Shown here: one piece after another, positions 23,620 through 32,018 of the stretch | Position numbering within the stretch: position 1 is the stretch's first letter | Layout of the letters: each line of letters starts with the position of its first letter | Origin: an uncultured Lachnospiraceae bacterium | GTDB taxonomy: Bacteria > Bacillota_A > Clostridia > Lachnospirales > Lachnospiraceae | Direction: 5' to 3' | NCBI GenBank assembly: GCA_902773195.1 | Contig: CACYDL010000123.1 | Span: 1 to 44,235, forward strand | Length of the DNA stretch: 44,235 nucleotides | Program-made: the position numbers and the translations under genes | Notes under the pieces: generated by a model | Seen by the model: the letters and a program-made list of their open reading frames with translations, nothing else | Database searches by the model: none | Told to the model about the DNA's origin: nothing

Positions 23620-24488
23620 CCGGCTTTTCTCCCGTATGCGGCCCCTGCCGCACTCCTCTGTTCCGCGTGCCCGCGGCCCGCGCCTTCCCCCTTCTCCGCC
23701 GTCACGACAATCTTTACGATCTCCGTGGGATTGTTGAGGCGGAAGGGAATTCTGTGATCCCCCAGGCCCGAGGTGACGACGGCGTGGGCGTCTCCCTCCC
23801 GGAAATGTCCGTATCCGTATCGGGGCAGCGGAAATCCGTAGGGACTCATGAGGCACTGATTCTTTGTGATCCGTATCATACCGCCGTGGTAATGCCCGCA
23901 GACGGTGAGATCCGCCCGGAAACAGCGCAGATACCGGGGGACAAAGGCCGGATTGTGCGCGATCAGGACCTGATAGGCCTCTTCGTCCCGCGGCCCGGTG
24001 AGCGCGAGCAGCTCCTCCCTGCCCAGTCCGTGAAACCGGAATTTCCCGTATTTGGAAGCCGGCAGCTCCAGGCCGGTGATCCGGATTTTCTCGCCGCGCA
24101 CCTCGAGGGAAGCGCTCTCGTTCCTGAGGACGCGGACGCCGGCATCGCGGAAGGCCCTGAGGCACGCCCTGTAGTCCGCCGGAAGGGTCCGCAGCTTCGT
24201 CTCGTGGTTTCCGGGCGCCAGATACACGGGTGCGATCCGCGAAAGACGCCGGAGCAGATCCGCCGCGGTCCCGATCTCCTCGGGACAGCCGGAGGTGACC
24301 ATATCGCCCGGGCAGAGAATCACGTCCGGCGCCGTCTGGCCGGCGGCCCGCACGAGGCTCTCGTTGTCGTCCCCGTAGATCTCGCCGTGGAGATCGCCGA
24401 GCATCAGAAACACCAGACTGCTCTTCAGTCTGGGCGAGGCGATGCGGTATTTCTGTGTCACAAATTTTCCGGCTTCCATATCCTGCAT
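23610..24488 (-). CDS. Calcineurin-like metallophosphoesterase
   Basis: The product has the five-block signature of two-metal phosphoesterases: GDLHGE (GDxH block), CPGDMVTSG, APGNHETKL, a conserved His in LIAHNPAFV, and CGHYHGGM. There is no classical signal peptide, although the short N-terminus before the domain contains a hydrophobic VFLML strand that belongs to the fold. It resembles the YkuE/YaeI-like group, whose members act on phospholipid or nucleotide substrates; the substrate is unknown here. The start is uncertain: ATG 24488 is used, ATG 24479 is also possible, and neither has a good ribosome site because the rpsU terminator hairpin sits directly upstream. Confidence 0.85.
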   Translation of the reverse strand: MQDMEAGKFVTQKYRIASPRLKSSLVFLMLGDLHGEIYGDDNESLVRAAGQTAPDVILCPGDMVTSGCPEEIGTAADLLRRLSRIAPVYLAPGNHETKLRTLPADYRACLRAFRDAGVRVLRNESASLEVRGEKIRITGLELPASKYGKFRFHGLGREELLALTGPRDEEAYQVLIAHNPAFVPRYLRCFRADLTVCGHYHGGMIRITKNQCLMSPYGFPLPRYGYGHFREGDAHAVVTSGLGDHRIPFRLNNPTEIVKIVVTAEKGEGAGRGHAEQRSAAGAAYGRKAGWH

Positions 24489-24493
24489 GAATA

Positions 24494-24519
24494 ATGCCCC
24501 GACAGTTAAGCCGGGGCAT
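24494..24519 (-). terminator. Hairpin between rpsU and the phosphoesterase gene
   Basis: On the minus strand ATGCCCCG and CGGGGCAT form an eight-pair stem, extendable by a G-U and a C-G pair, followed by TATTC. It starts 14 bases after the rpsU stop and ends five bases before the phosphoesterase ATG. The weak T tract suggests partial termination, a common way to make far more S21 than the distal products. Confidence 0.58.
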
Positions 24520-24533
24520 ATCATTGAACTGTA

Positions 24534-24710
24534 TCAGTTATACTTTCTCTTGCGGGCAGCTTCGGATTTCTTCTTGCGGCGCACTGACGGCTTCTCGTAG
24601 TGCTCGCGCTTGCGGATTTCCTGCTGAATGCCCGCCTTAGCGCAGCTGCGTTTGAATCTTCTTAATGCGCTGTCGAGAGATTCGCCCTCTTTGACGATGA
24701 CATTTGCCAT
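24534..24710 (-). CDS. rpsU: 30S ribosomal protein S21
   Basis: The 58-residue product starts [20 protein letters not shown], continues [20 protein letters not shown] and [12 protein letters not shown], and ends RKRKYN, the full S21 sequence pattern. S21 helps the small subunit bind mRNA. The ribosome site GGAGGTGA lies about ten bases before the ATG. It heads an operon with the phosphoesterase and scpAB, after a strong promoter. Confidence 0.97.
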   Translation of the reverse strand: MANVIVKEGESLDSALRRFKRSCAKAGIQQEIRKREHYEKPSVRRKKKSEAARKRKYN

Positions 24711-24765
24711 ATTGCTGATTTCACCTCCCCCATCACCTTATCGGGGTATTTTTCAAACACAAGAC

Positions 24766-24795
24766 ATTATACACATACAAATTCGGATTCGTCAA
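24766..24795 (-). promoter_or_regulatory. Strong promoter of rpsU
   Basis: On the minus strand TTGACG (24790-24795), 18 bases, perfect TATAAT (24766-24771), in an AT-rich stretch. The start would be near 24759, about 49 bases before the ATG. Confidence 0.82.
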
Positions 24796-24836
24796 CCGCT
24801 TTTTGTCCTCAGGTCCGGCACCCCGGAACCGGGGTC

Positions 24837-27491
24837 TCAGATCTGGGAGAGGGCGGTCTTTCTGGCCTCCTCCAAGGCGTCGGCGGTCCTGGAAGGATCC
24901 TTGCCTCCCGCCTGGGCCATGTTCGGCCGTCCGCCTCCGCCTCCGCCGCAGACCTTCGCGGCGGCCTTGACGATGTTTCCGGCGTGGGCTCCGGCCTTGA
25001 CAGCCCCCTCCGTCGCGGTGGCCATGAGGTTCACCTTTCCGTCGGCGGCCGAAGCGAGCACCACGATCGACTCGCCGAGCTGCTCCTTGAGGGTGTCGCC
25101 CAGATTTCTCAGCTCGTTCATGTCGACGCCGTCAATCTGCCTCACCAGGACCTTGACGCCGTTCTTTTCCTCGGCGCCGGCGGCGGCGTCTCCCATGGAC
25201 GCCTGGGCCGCCTTCGCCTTCATGGACTCGATCTCCGCGCCGGCGCTCCGCAGCTCCTCCTGGAGATGGCGGATCCTCGCGCTGACGTCGGAGGGCGAGG
25301 TCTTCAGAAGCTTCGCGGCCTCGGCCAGCAGGCTCTCCTGCTTTCTGTAATAGCGGAATACCGCCTCGCCCGTCAGGGCTTCGATTCTCCTGACGCCCGC
25401 GGCGATGCCGGATTCGCTCAGAATCTTGAAGGCCTGGATCTCTCCGGTCTGGCGGACGTGGGTTCCTCCGCAGAATTCCTTCGAGAAATCGCCCATGGAG
25501 ACGACGCGGACCTCTTCGCCGTACTTCTCGCCGAAGAGCGCCATGGCGCCTGTCTTCCTGGCGTCCTCGATGGACATGACCTCCGTGCGGACCTCGATGG
25601 CCTCGCGGATCTTGTCGTTGACGATGCGCTCGGCCTCCTCGATCTCGGAGGGCGTCATGGGCTTGAAATGGACGAAGTCGAAGCGGAGCCTGAACGGATC
25701 GACGTAGGATCCCTTCTGCTCCACGTGATCCCCGAGAACCAGCTTCAGGGCCTTCTGGAGAAGGTGGGTGGCGCTGTGGTTCTTCTGGGTGTCCAGACGC
25801 TTTTCGTTGTTGACGGAAAGCTCCGCCGTGTCGCCCTGACGGATCATTCCCTCCGTCACGACGCCCACATGGCCCACTCTGCCCCCGCGGAGCTGGATGG
25901 TATCCCGGACCTCAAACCGGCCCAGCGGCGTGCGGATCTCGCCCGTGTCTCCCAGCTGGCCGCCCATCGTGGCGTAGAAGGGAGTCTTCGCGGTGATCAC
26001 GGTGCCTTCGTCGCCGTCCGCGAGCGCCTGCACCAGCTCCCCGTAATTCTCTTCGTCGACCTTGGACGTCAGAACCAGAATCCTGGAGCTGTCCGTCATC
26101 GTCGTGTAGCCGGTGAATTCCGTGGTGACGTCCTGTCCGATCTCATCGTAGACCGTCGCCCTGGCGCCCATGTAGTTGGTTTTGCTGCGGGCGTTCTTCG
26201 CGCGCACCCGCTGCTCCTGCATGCAGGCGGCGAAGCCCTCCTCGTCGACGGAGTATCCCTTCTCCTCCAGGATGTCCTTCGTCAGATCCAGGGGGAATCC
26301 GTAGGTGTCGTAGAGCTCAAAGGCCTTCTCGCCGGAGAGCACCTTCTCCCCGCTGCTTTCGAGCTCCTGCTCCCTCTGGGCGAGGATGACAAGGCCCTGG
26401 TCGATGGTCTTTCCGAACGCGGCCTCCTCGGATGCGAGAACGTCGTGAATAAAGGTATATTTCTCCTCCAGCTCGGGATAGCCTTCCCTGGAGGTATCGG
26501 CCACCGTCTTCGCGAGATCCGCGAGGAAGGAGCCCGTCACGCCGAGCTTTCTTCCGTGCCTGGCGGCCCTTCGGATCAGTCTGCGGAGGACGTAGCCGCG
26601 CCCCTCGTTGGAGGGAGTGATCCCGTCGGAGATCATGAAGGTGGCGGAGCGGATGTGATCCGTGATGATGCGGATGGAGACGTCCGTGTTGTGATCCTCC
26701 TTGTACGTTGAGCCCGTCACCTCGCAGACCTTGTCCCTCAGCGCCTTGATCGTGTCGATGTCAAACATGGAATCGACGTCCTGGACGGCGACGGCCAGAC
26801 GCTCGAGTCCCATGCCCGTATCGATATTCTTCTGGCTCAGCGGCGTGTAATTGCCGTTTCCGTCGTTCTCGAACTGCGTGAAAACGTCGTTCCAGATTTC
26901 CATATAGCGGTCGCAGTCACAGCCCGGGGCGCAGTCCGGCTTTCCGCAGCCGTACTGCTCGCCGCGGTCGTAGTAGACCTCGGAACACGGTCCGCAGGGA
27001 CCCGCGCCGTGCTCCCAGAAATTGTCCTCCTTGCCGAACCGGTAGATCCGGTCCGCCGGAATGCCGATCTCCTTGTTCCAGATGTCGAAGGCCTCGTCGT
27101 CGTCGAGGTAGACGGACGGATAGAGGCGGTCCGGATCAAGCCCGACGGTCTCCGTCAGGAACTCCCACGTCCAGTGGATGGCTTCGGTCTTGAAGTAATC
27201 GCCGAAGGAAAAATTTCCGAGCATCTCAAAGAAAGTGCCGTGCCTCGCCGTGTGGCCGACATTTTCGATATCTCCCGTCCGGATGCACTTCTGGCAGGTG
27301 GCCATCCGCTTTCTCGGCGGAACCTCCGCTCCCGTAAAATACGGCTTGAGCGGCGTCATGCCCGCGTTGATCAGGAGCACGCTGTTGTCGTTGTGCGGTA
27401 CCAGGGAAAACGACTTCTTGACCAGACAGCCCTTTCCCTCCATGAAGTCAAGAAACATCTGTCTCAGGGTATTGACTCCGTATTTTTCCAC
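24837..27491 (-). CDS. alaS: Alanyl-tRNA synthetase
   Basis: The 884-residue length is standard for bacterial AlaRS. Domains in order: class II aminoacylation core (RQMFLDFMEGKG, INAGMTPLKPYF, DIENVGHTARHGTFFEMLGN), tRNA-binding helices, the editing domain with HSATH and CGGTHV zinc-site histidines and cysteine, and the C-Ala domain with CGGGGGGRPNMAQAGG. The start is a GTG at 27491, with GGGAGG six bases upstream and MEKYGVNTLRQ-like sequence expected of the family. The leader is only about 28 bases, so there is no T-box. Confidence 0.97.
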   Translation of the reverse strand: MEKYGVNTLRQMFLDFMEGKGCLVKKSFSLVPHNDNSVLLINAGMTPLKPYFTGAEVPPRKRMATCQKCIRTGDIENVGHTARHGTFFEMLGNFSFGDYFKTEAIHWTWEFLTETVGLDPDRLYPSVYLDDDEAFDIWNKEIGIPADRIYRFGKEDNFWEHGAGPCGPCSEVYYDRGEQYGCGKPDCAPGCDCDRYMEIWNDVFTQFENDGNGNYTPLSQKNIDTGMGLERLAVAVQDVDSMFDIDTIKALRDKVCEVTGSTYKEDHNTDVSIRIITDHIRSATFMISDGITPSNEGRGYVLRRLIRRAARHGRKLGVTGSFLADLAKTVADTSREGYPELEEKYTFIHDVLASEEAAFGKTIDQGLVILAQREQELESSGEKVLSGEKAFELYDTYGFPLDLTKDILEEKGYSVDEEGFAACMQEQRVRAKNARSKTNYMGARATVYDEIGQDVTTEFTGYTTMTDSSRILVLTSKVDEENYGELVQALADGDEGTVITAKTPFYATMGGQLGDTGEIRTPLGRFEVRDTIQLRGGRVGHVGVVTEGMIRQGDTAELSVNNEKRLDTQKNHSATHLLQKALKLVLGDHVEQKGSYVDPFRLRFDFVHFKPMTPSEIEEAERIVNDKIREAIEVRTEVMSIEDARKTGAMALFGEKYGEEVRVVSMGDFSKEFCGGTHVRQTGEIQAFKILSESGIAAGVRRIEALTGEAVFRYYRKQESLLAEAAKLLKTSPSDVSARIRHLQEELRSAGAEIESMKAKAAQASMGDAAAGAEEKNGVKVLVRQIDGVDMNELRNLGDTLKEQLGESIVVLASAADGKVNLMATATEGAVKAGAHAGNIVKAAAKVCGGGGGGRPNMAQAGGKDPSRTADALEEARKTALSQI

Positions 27492-27525
27492 GATATGCCT
27501 CCCGTATGTTTAAACTCGTTTTTGT

Positions 27526-27555
27526 AATATAGCACAGATGGTCTCTCAAATACAA
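27526..27555 (-). promoter_or_regulatory. Predicted promoter of alaS
   Basis: On the minus strand TTGTAT (27550-27555), 18 bases, TATATT (27526-27531) with TGC directly upstream as an extended -10. It begins 12 bases after the last unit of the 65-bp repeat array. Confidence 0.62.
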
Positions 27556-27566
27556 GGGGCGCGATC

Positions 27567-27714
27567 ATTTCAGCGCGTCCTCCGGCCGTGCCGGAGCGTC
27601 CGCCTGAACGCTTCCGTGAGCCGCACCGTTTATTTCAGCGCGTCCGCCGGCCGTGCCGGCGTGTCTGCCTGACCGCTTCCGTGCGCCGCTCTGTTTATTT
27701 CAGCGCGTCCGCCG
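27567..27714. repeat. 65-bp tandem repeat, two full copies plus the rnhA 3' end as the third
   Basis: Copies start at 27567, 27632 and 27697, exactly 65 bases apart, each with ATTTCAGCGCGTCC. The third is the end of rnhA itself and diverges after about 18 bases. The two full copies agree at 57 of 65 positions. Each contains a seven-pair hairpin with loop CGT: CTCCGGC/GCCGGAG (27580-27596) and CGCCGGC/GCCGGCG (27645-27661), where a T-A pair in one is a G-C pair in the other. Each copy repeats the rnhA ending ...DALK plus a stop codon (TAA at 27695 and 27630, TGA at 27565). There is no T tract after the hairpins. Confidence 0.85.
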
Positions 27715-28147
27715 CGGCGGTCGCCAGGCTGTCGCAGCGCTCGTTCTCCGGATCGCCGCTGTGGCCCTTGACCCAGATCCAGCGGATGCTGTGGGGCTCG
27801 GCGGCCTTCAGCAGCCTCTCCCACAGGTCCACGTTGAGGACCGGCTTACGGTCGGCCTTTTTCCAGCCGTTTCTGATCCAGGAATCGATCCAGCCCTTGT
27901 TGAAGGCGTCCGTGAGATATTTCGAGTCCGAGTGGAGCTCCACCTCGCAGGGACGGATCAGGGCCTCCAGGCCGGCGATGGCCGCCATCAGCTCCATCCG
28001 GTTGTTGGTGGTGTTCCGAAAGCCTTCGGACAGCTCTCTGCGGTGGACGTGCCCTGTCCTGTCCGTATAGAGGAGGATCGTTCCGTATCCTCCCGGCCCG
28101 TCCGGGTTGCCCCTGGCGGCGCCGTCGGTATAGATGACCACTTTCAT
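27695..28147 (-). CDS. rnhA: Ribonuclease HI
   Basis: The 150-residue enzyme cleaves RNA in RNA-DNA hybrids. The catalytic carboxylates are visible: Asp8 ([18 protein letters not shown]), Glu52 in [10 protein letters not shown], Asp74 in HSDSKYL, and the final Asp in NERCDSLA, with the flexible-loop His in VKGHSGD. The length is normal. It follows the MutS-paralogue gene with a 52-base gap, and its last 18 bases are repeated twice downstream in a 65-bp array. Confidence 0.96.
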   Translation of the reverse strand: MKVVIYTDGAARGNPDGPGGYGTILLYTDRTGHVHRRELSEGFRNTTNNRMELMAAIAGLEALIRPCEVELHSDSKYLTDAFNKGWIDSWIRNGWKKADRKPVLNVDLWERLLKAAEPHSIRWIWVKGHSGDPENERCDSLATAAADALK

Positions 28148-28199
28148 AGATTCCGTTTCCTCTCCGGGCGTCTGCCGGCCCGCTGTCTGGCGGCCGCGT

Positions 28200-29945
28200 T
28201 CAGAGCCTCCACTCTCCCGTCTCCTCGAATTCCCGCGCGCATCGCCTGGCGCCGTCCGTGATCTCCGCCCCGTAGCCGGCCTCGGCGAGCAGACGGATCG
28301 CGTTGCGACCCTCCGACGCCCCGTCTCTCAGAATATAGTCGAAACTCACGTCCCCGCCGGTGACGGTCTCTCCGAAATGCATATTGCGGTAGAGCCCCTT
28401 CAGCATCTCCGTCAGCTCCCCGTCGTGGGTCGCCGCGATGATCATCGCGTTCCCTCCGGCGAGCGCCTTCAGGATCTGGGAGGAGGCGGCGATCCGCTCC
28501 GTCGTGTTCGTCCCCTTCAGCACCTCGTCGATCACGGCGAGCACCGGCGGTCCGGGGAGAGCGGCGGCGTCACAGATCCGCTTGAGGGACCGGATCTCCA
28601 CCGCGTAGTAGCTTTCTCCGTTTTCCAGGCTGTCCTCCAGCGCCATCGAGGTGATGATCCGGTACATCGGAGCCCGGTAAGACGCGGCCGTCACCAGCCC
28701 CACGCTCTGGGCCATGACCGCCGCGAGGGCGGCGCTTCGAAGAAACGTGGATTTCCCGGAGGCGTTTGAGCCCGTCAGCAGCACGTCCTGTTTCACAGAA
28801 ATACTGTTGGGAACGGGATCCGTCAGCAGGGGATGGACAAGCGCCTCCGCCGCGAACCCGGCACCCGCCCCGCTGTTTCCGTATGCCGCCGCTTCCGCGG
28901 CGCCGCCCTCTTCCGCGGCGAAGGAAGGCCGGCAGACGCATCCGGCGGACTTTCCGAAGGAGGCCGCCGCGGCGAGCGCGTCCAGGGAACCGATCCGGTC
29001 GAGAAGGAGGCAGGCCTCGCCGATGTGTCCTCTGACCGCGGCGAGCATCGCGTCGAAGCGGATCAGATCCACATGGAAGAACATCTTGATATATTCGAGT
29101 ACGGCGTCTCCGATGCCGGTCCCCACGCTCCCGGCGGAGGTGATCAGAAACGCCCCCTTCCGGAACCCGGAAAACGCCTTTGACGCCTCCGCAAGTCCCC
29201 CGGTATAAGGCCTGAGCTCCGGAATGTCCAGCGCGAGAATCCGGTCGGACGCCTCCAGGAGACGAAGAACCGCGCGGAAGCCCGCGATACAGGGAGCCGT
29301 CCTCTCCTTCATCGCCAGATGCGTCCTGAAGTCGAGAAACAGGACCGGCACCATACCGATGACCGCAGCGAGCGGGCTGACAAAGAGGAGCACGAAGAGA
29401 GCCGCCGTCAGGACGGAAAGAATCAGATAGGAGGATCTTCCGATGGGCTCCGCCTCCTCCAGCGCGAGGATCGAAGCCGCGAAGGAACCTTTTTTCAGAC
29501 GCCCCGTGCGGAGCAGGATCTCCCGGATGCGGTTCCGCTCCGCCTCGTGGGCTTCAAAATAATCCTCCGCGCGGATCCTTTCCTTCAGGGCCTCCGGATC
29601 CGTCAGAGGATGACGCAGCCAGGCGTAGAGAACCTCGGAGCCGGGCGAGCTCAGGGTGTGGTCCATGAGGCGGAAGACCCGGTCAAGGTCGAGATCCTTC
29701 GCGGTGATATCGTCCATCGCGGCGCAGCGGTCCCGTTCCGGGCTTCCCCTTCCGCTGTCGGACCACACGCGGATTTCTTCCGGCTCCCGCACGGAAAACA
29801 GCTGGGACAGAGGACTGCCCCAGCTGTTCTTGATCTTGTCATGAAGTTGTCTGTTCTGCCTTGATCTCTCAAGGAGGATCAGAACCGCCGCGGCGGCGGC
29901 AAACACCGCGAAGACGGCGGCCACGGTCATTTCAGGATTCATCAC
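28200..29945 (-). CDS. Membrane-anchored MutS-family ATPase
   Basis: The 581-residue protein has the MutS core and ATPase domains but no mismatch-recognition domain. Walker A is [10 protein letters not shown] (391-400), Walker [15 protein letters not shown] (471-484, also the dimer motif), and the switch His is in ATHDGEL (about 505-511). Hydrophobic segments at about 8-25 and a pair at 172-190 and 192-206 indicate membrane anchoring. Such proteins are known in Firmicutes as a MutS paralogue of unknown role; they are unlikely to act in mismatch repair. The region 340-365 is a low-complexity Gly/Ala/Glu stretch. The start overlaps the lectin-gene stop by four bases (ATGA). Confidence 0.87.
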   Translation of the reverse strand: MMNPEMTVAAVFAVFAAAAAVLILLERSRQNRQLHDKIKNSWGSPLSQLFSVREPEEIRVWSDSGRGSPERDRCAAMDDITAKDLDLDRVFRLMDHTLSSPGSEVLYAWLRHPLTDPEALKERIRAEDYFEAHEAERNRIREILLRTGRLKKGSFAASILALEEAEPIGRSSYLILSVLTAALFVLLFVSPLAAVIGMVPVLFLDFRTHLAMKERTAPCIAGFRAVLRLLEASDRILALDIPELRPYTGGLAEASKAFSGFRKGAFLITSAGSVGTGIGDAVLEYIKMFFHVDLIRFDAMLAAVRGHIGEACLLLDRIGSLDALAAAASFGKSAGCVCRPSFAAEEGGAAEAAAYGNSGAGAGFAAEALVHPLLTDPVPNSISVKQDVLLTGSNASGKSTFLRSAALAAVMAQSVGLVTAASYRAPMYRIITSMALEDSLENGESYYAVEIRSLKRICDAAALPGPPVLAVIDEVLKGTNTTERIAASSQILKALAGGNAMIIAATHDGELTEMLKGLYRNMHFGETVTGGDVSFDYILRDGASEGRNAIRLLAEAGYGAEITDGARRCAREFEETGEWRL

Positions 29946-31177
29946 GCGGCGTACTTCTGAATGAATTCACAGCATTTCTCGTGGCGCGACCAGAAAATGG
30001 TGTCGCCCACCTGATAGCTGCTGGAGGAATCGGACTGATCCTGCTGAAGCGCCCACATGATGGTATCGAGGGTGTAGCTGCCCTTGGCCTTGCAGCGTCT
30101 GAAGATACGGTCGGCGCCGCTCTTTCCGCCGAGATGGCGGATCTGGCAGTACATCATGATGGCCCAGGTATTGTTGGTGTACTCGCTCGTGCAGGAGCTG
30201 ACAAACTGCTTCATCAGGGAGGAGAACATCTGATCCTGGATGCGCTTGCCCGCCTTGGTGACGATCAGCTTCTTGAGAACGGCGATCTCACTGGCGTTCG
30301 GCCTCCATCTCGAGCTCACCCAGTTCTTCTTCAGGGCGGCGGCGATCAGGCCCTTGCTGTCGATCTTCTTGAAGGTCGTCGGAATGGCTTTCCTGATCTG
30401 GCTGACCAGATACTGGGCCTCGTCTCCGTAGAAGGCGCCCCAGCCGAGGGTGCAGGTGTGCTCGTTGGAAGTGTTGGTATAGGGAGCGGTATAGTCGCCG
30501 TAGGCCCTGTTTCCGTAAATCTGGCCGCCGGTCTCGACCGCGCCGATGATGTTGTTGAGAACCTTGTAGTCGTCGGACGACATGCCCGTCTTGGACGAAG
30601 TCTTGTATTTGCTCGCGAGAGCGCCGCCCACCTTGACCAGGGACCAGTGCTCTTTCTTCAGACCGTAGTGATAGGTGTGGATGTAGACTCTCGTGTTCTC
30701 CGCGTCGGATCCGCCCCACAGGGTGAGCATATTGTCGGAGATCGCCGACTGGATCATGTAATAGGATCCGGAGGAGCAGTTATATCTGGAAATGTACCAT
30801 TTCTGGAAATTGCTGTCCCTGTCCGTGCTCTGGCGTACCGTCGCGCCGCTCTTGGTCGAGATGCCCTTGATGCCAAGCACCATGCCGGACTTCTTGTTCT
30901 TGATCTTGTAGGTGCCGTCGGAATTGCGGCTGATATAGAAGATCTGTCCCGGGCTCTTGACATATTTTTTGGAGAGCGCCACAGCGTACTTCACCTTGGA
31001 GAAGCCGCTGATGGAAAGAGCGTTGTTCCCGGCGCATCTCGGACGGAGGATATAATATCCGGACGAGAGAGAGGTGCTGGGGCGAAGCGCCTTGACCTTC
31101 GGCTTGTCGGCGTGGGCCGTCACAGGCAGAAGCGTCATTACAGCTGTCAGGATTAACAATCTCAGAATTTTTTTCAT
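29942..31177 (-). CDS. Secreted ricin-type lectin protein with a lysozyme-like C-terminal domain
   Basis: The 411-residue product has a signal peptide ending near residue 23 (LLPVTAHADK). Residues about 38-180 form a ricin-type beta-trefoil, with repeated units such as GYYILRPRCAGNNALSI, YKIKNKKSGMVLGIKG and FQKWYISR (the QxW motif). From about 205 a helical domain follows (IIGAVETGGQIYGNRAYGDY, CTLGWGAFYGDEAQYL, WAIMMYCQIRHLGG) whose Glu-Thr-Gly-Gly start resembles lysozyme-like or chitosanase-like fold proteins; Glu in AVETGG is a possible catalytic acid. The role is inferred as binding or cutting a surface glycan, its own wall or a host glycan. The AAGGAG site is 13 bases from the ATG, longer than usual. 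Confidence 0.72.
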   Translation of the reverse strand: MKKILRLLILTAVMTLLPVTAHADKPKVKALRPSTSLSSGYYILRPRCAGNNALSISGFSKVKYAVALSKKYVKSPGQIFYISRNSDGTYKIKNKKSGMVLGIKGISTKSGATVRQSTDRDSNFQKWYISRYNCSSGSYYMIQSAISDNMLTLWGGSDAENTRVYIHTYHYGLKKEHWSLVKVGGALASKYKTSSKTGMSSDDYKVLNNIIGAVETGGQIYGNRAYGDYTAPYTNTSNEHTCTLGWGAFYGDEAQYLVSQIRKAIPTTFKKIDSKGLIAAALKKNWVSSRWRPNASEIAVLKKLIVTKAGKRIQDQMFSSLMKQFVSSCTSEYTNNTWAIMMYCQIRHLGGKSGADRIFRRCKAKGSYTLDTIMWALQQDQSDSSSSYQVGDTIFWSRHEKCCEFIQKYAA

Positions 31178-31261
31178 AACAGTAACCAGGCTCCTTCCGC
31201 CCGTCAGACAGGCGGTTTATCGCTGATGACCTGTCAGTCCTTTCCTTCCGGTAATCGAGTC

Positions 31262-31291
31262 ATCATACATCGTTCGCCACAAACTTAACAA
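31262..31291 (-). promoter_or_regulatory. Predicted promoter of the lectin-MutS-rnhA operon
   Basis: On the minus strand TTGTTA (31286-31291), 18 bases, TATGAT (31262-31267). The start would be near 31255, giving a leader of about 78 bases. Confidence 0.62.
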
Positions 31292-31301
31292 CAAATTAAC
31301 A
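31285..31301 (+). promoter_or_regulatory. PhoP-box-like direct repeat over the -35
   Basis: TTAACA (31285-31290), five bases, TTAACA (31296-31301): two identical hexamers with an 11-bp period. This is the arrangement bound by OmpR/PhoB-family response regulators, and the hexamer fits the Firmicute PhoP consensus TT(A/C/T)A(C/T)A. It covers the -35 of the lectin promoter in the orientation opposite to the gene. Confidence 0.5.
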
Positions 31302-31415
31302 TTTTTGTAGCCAAAAAGCAAGAACTTTTTTTCCGGACCCCTCGTCCGGCGCGCGGCCGGAGGCCGTCCGGGGCAGACAATACTCTCTTTGTTACAGAAT
31401 GATTGACGGACTGTT

Positions 31416-31982
31416 TCAGCCGTAGAGAATGCGCTCCCTCGCACCGCGGCAGAGCTTCTCGTACCGCTTCCCGATCCGCTCCTCCTCCCGGAGCGCGGAG
31501 GAATTGAGTCTTTTCGCCGCGCCGCGGTCCGCGAGGCAGCCGGTCAGCGTGTAGGTCCAGGCGGCAAGCCCCCTTGAGGCCGCGAAGACGCAGGAGACCG
31601 AGGAGGCGAAGGCCGCCTCGCCGAAGGGGCCCGGCGCGGGCCGCATCTCTTCCAGGGCCTCCCCCGCGATCCTGATGAGATCGACGCAGATCCCGGCGTA
31701 CAGCCCGGCCCTTGCGGCATCTTCCCCGGCCTGTCCCTCTGCCTTTTCCGCGGCGGCGTCCTCTCCCGCATCACCGGGGAGCGCCTCCGTTTCTTCTCCT
31801 GCCGGGTTCTCCGTCCCGTGAACGGACAGCTCCCCCGTCTCCAGCTTTTCCAGCAGGTACAGGACTCTTCCGGCCAGAGCGCTCTCCTTCTCTCCCTCAA
31901 GTCCCCGGGCGAGCAGCCGCGCGCATTTCCGGATTCCCTCCCCGGAACGTCTCAGATTCTCGGATAAATCGGGCTTTGACAT
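31416..31982 (-). CDS. Hypothetical helical protein beside folT
   Basis: The 188-residue product is predicted all-alpha, with an acidic Glu/Ala/Gly low-complexity stretch at about residues 57-88 and no signal peptide or membrane span. The most ordered part is the C-terminal half (LYAGICVDLIRIAGEALEEM, then FGEAAFASSVSCVFAASRGL). I do not recognise a family. A faint likeness to the helical folds of cyclodeaminase-type proteins can be imagined, but no shared motif supports it. The ATG at 31982 has GGAG six bases upstream; the earlier ATG at 32015 has none. It lies 36 bases after the folate-type ECF gene and is probably co-transcribed with it. Confidence 0.62.
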   Translation of the reverse strand: MSKPDLSENLRRSGEGIRKCARLLARGLEGEKESALAGRVLYLLEKLETGELSVHGTENPAGEETEALPGDAGEDAAAEKAEGQAGEDAARAGLYAGICVDLIRIAGEALEEMRPAPGPFGEAAFASSVSCVFAASRGLAAWTYTLTGCLADRGAAKRLNSSALREEERIGKRYEKLCRGARERILYG

Positions 31983-32018
31983 AATGTTCTCCGTATCTCT
32001 TCGGTAAAGTATCATAGG

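Larger units (their letters stand above)
31178..31415. other. Regulatory region upstream of the lectin operon
   Basis: This 238-base gap contains, on the minus strand, a GC-rich inverted stretch after the preceding gene (about 31337-31375, without a T tract), an AT-rich block, a TTAACA direct repeat, a promoter, and an 80-base leader with CCGCC/GGCGG and GACAGG/CCTGTC complementary segments that can form alternative stems. No small gene is evident. Confidence 0.55.

Noticed and set aside
24800..24850. Terminator after alaS from the ACCCCG/CGGGGT stem
   Set aside because: The stem is short and not directly followed by a T tract on the minus strand.
27492..27560. T-box leader for alaS
   Set aside because: The promoter leaves only about 28 bases of leader, without specifier or antiterminator elements.
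31330..31380. Terminator after the gene at 31416
   Set aside because: The GC-rich inverted stretch is followed by A residues, not T, on the minus strand.
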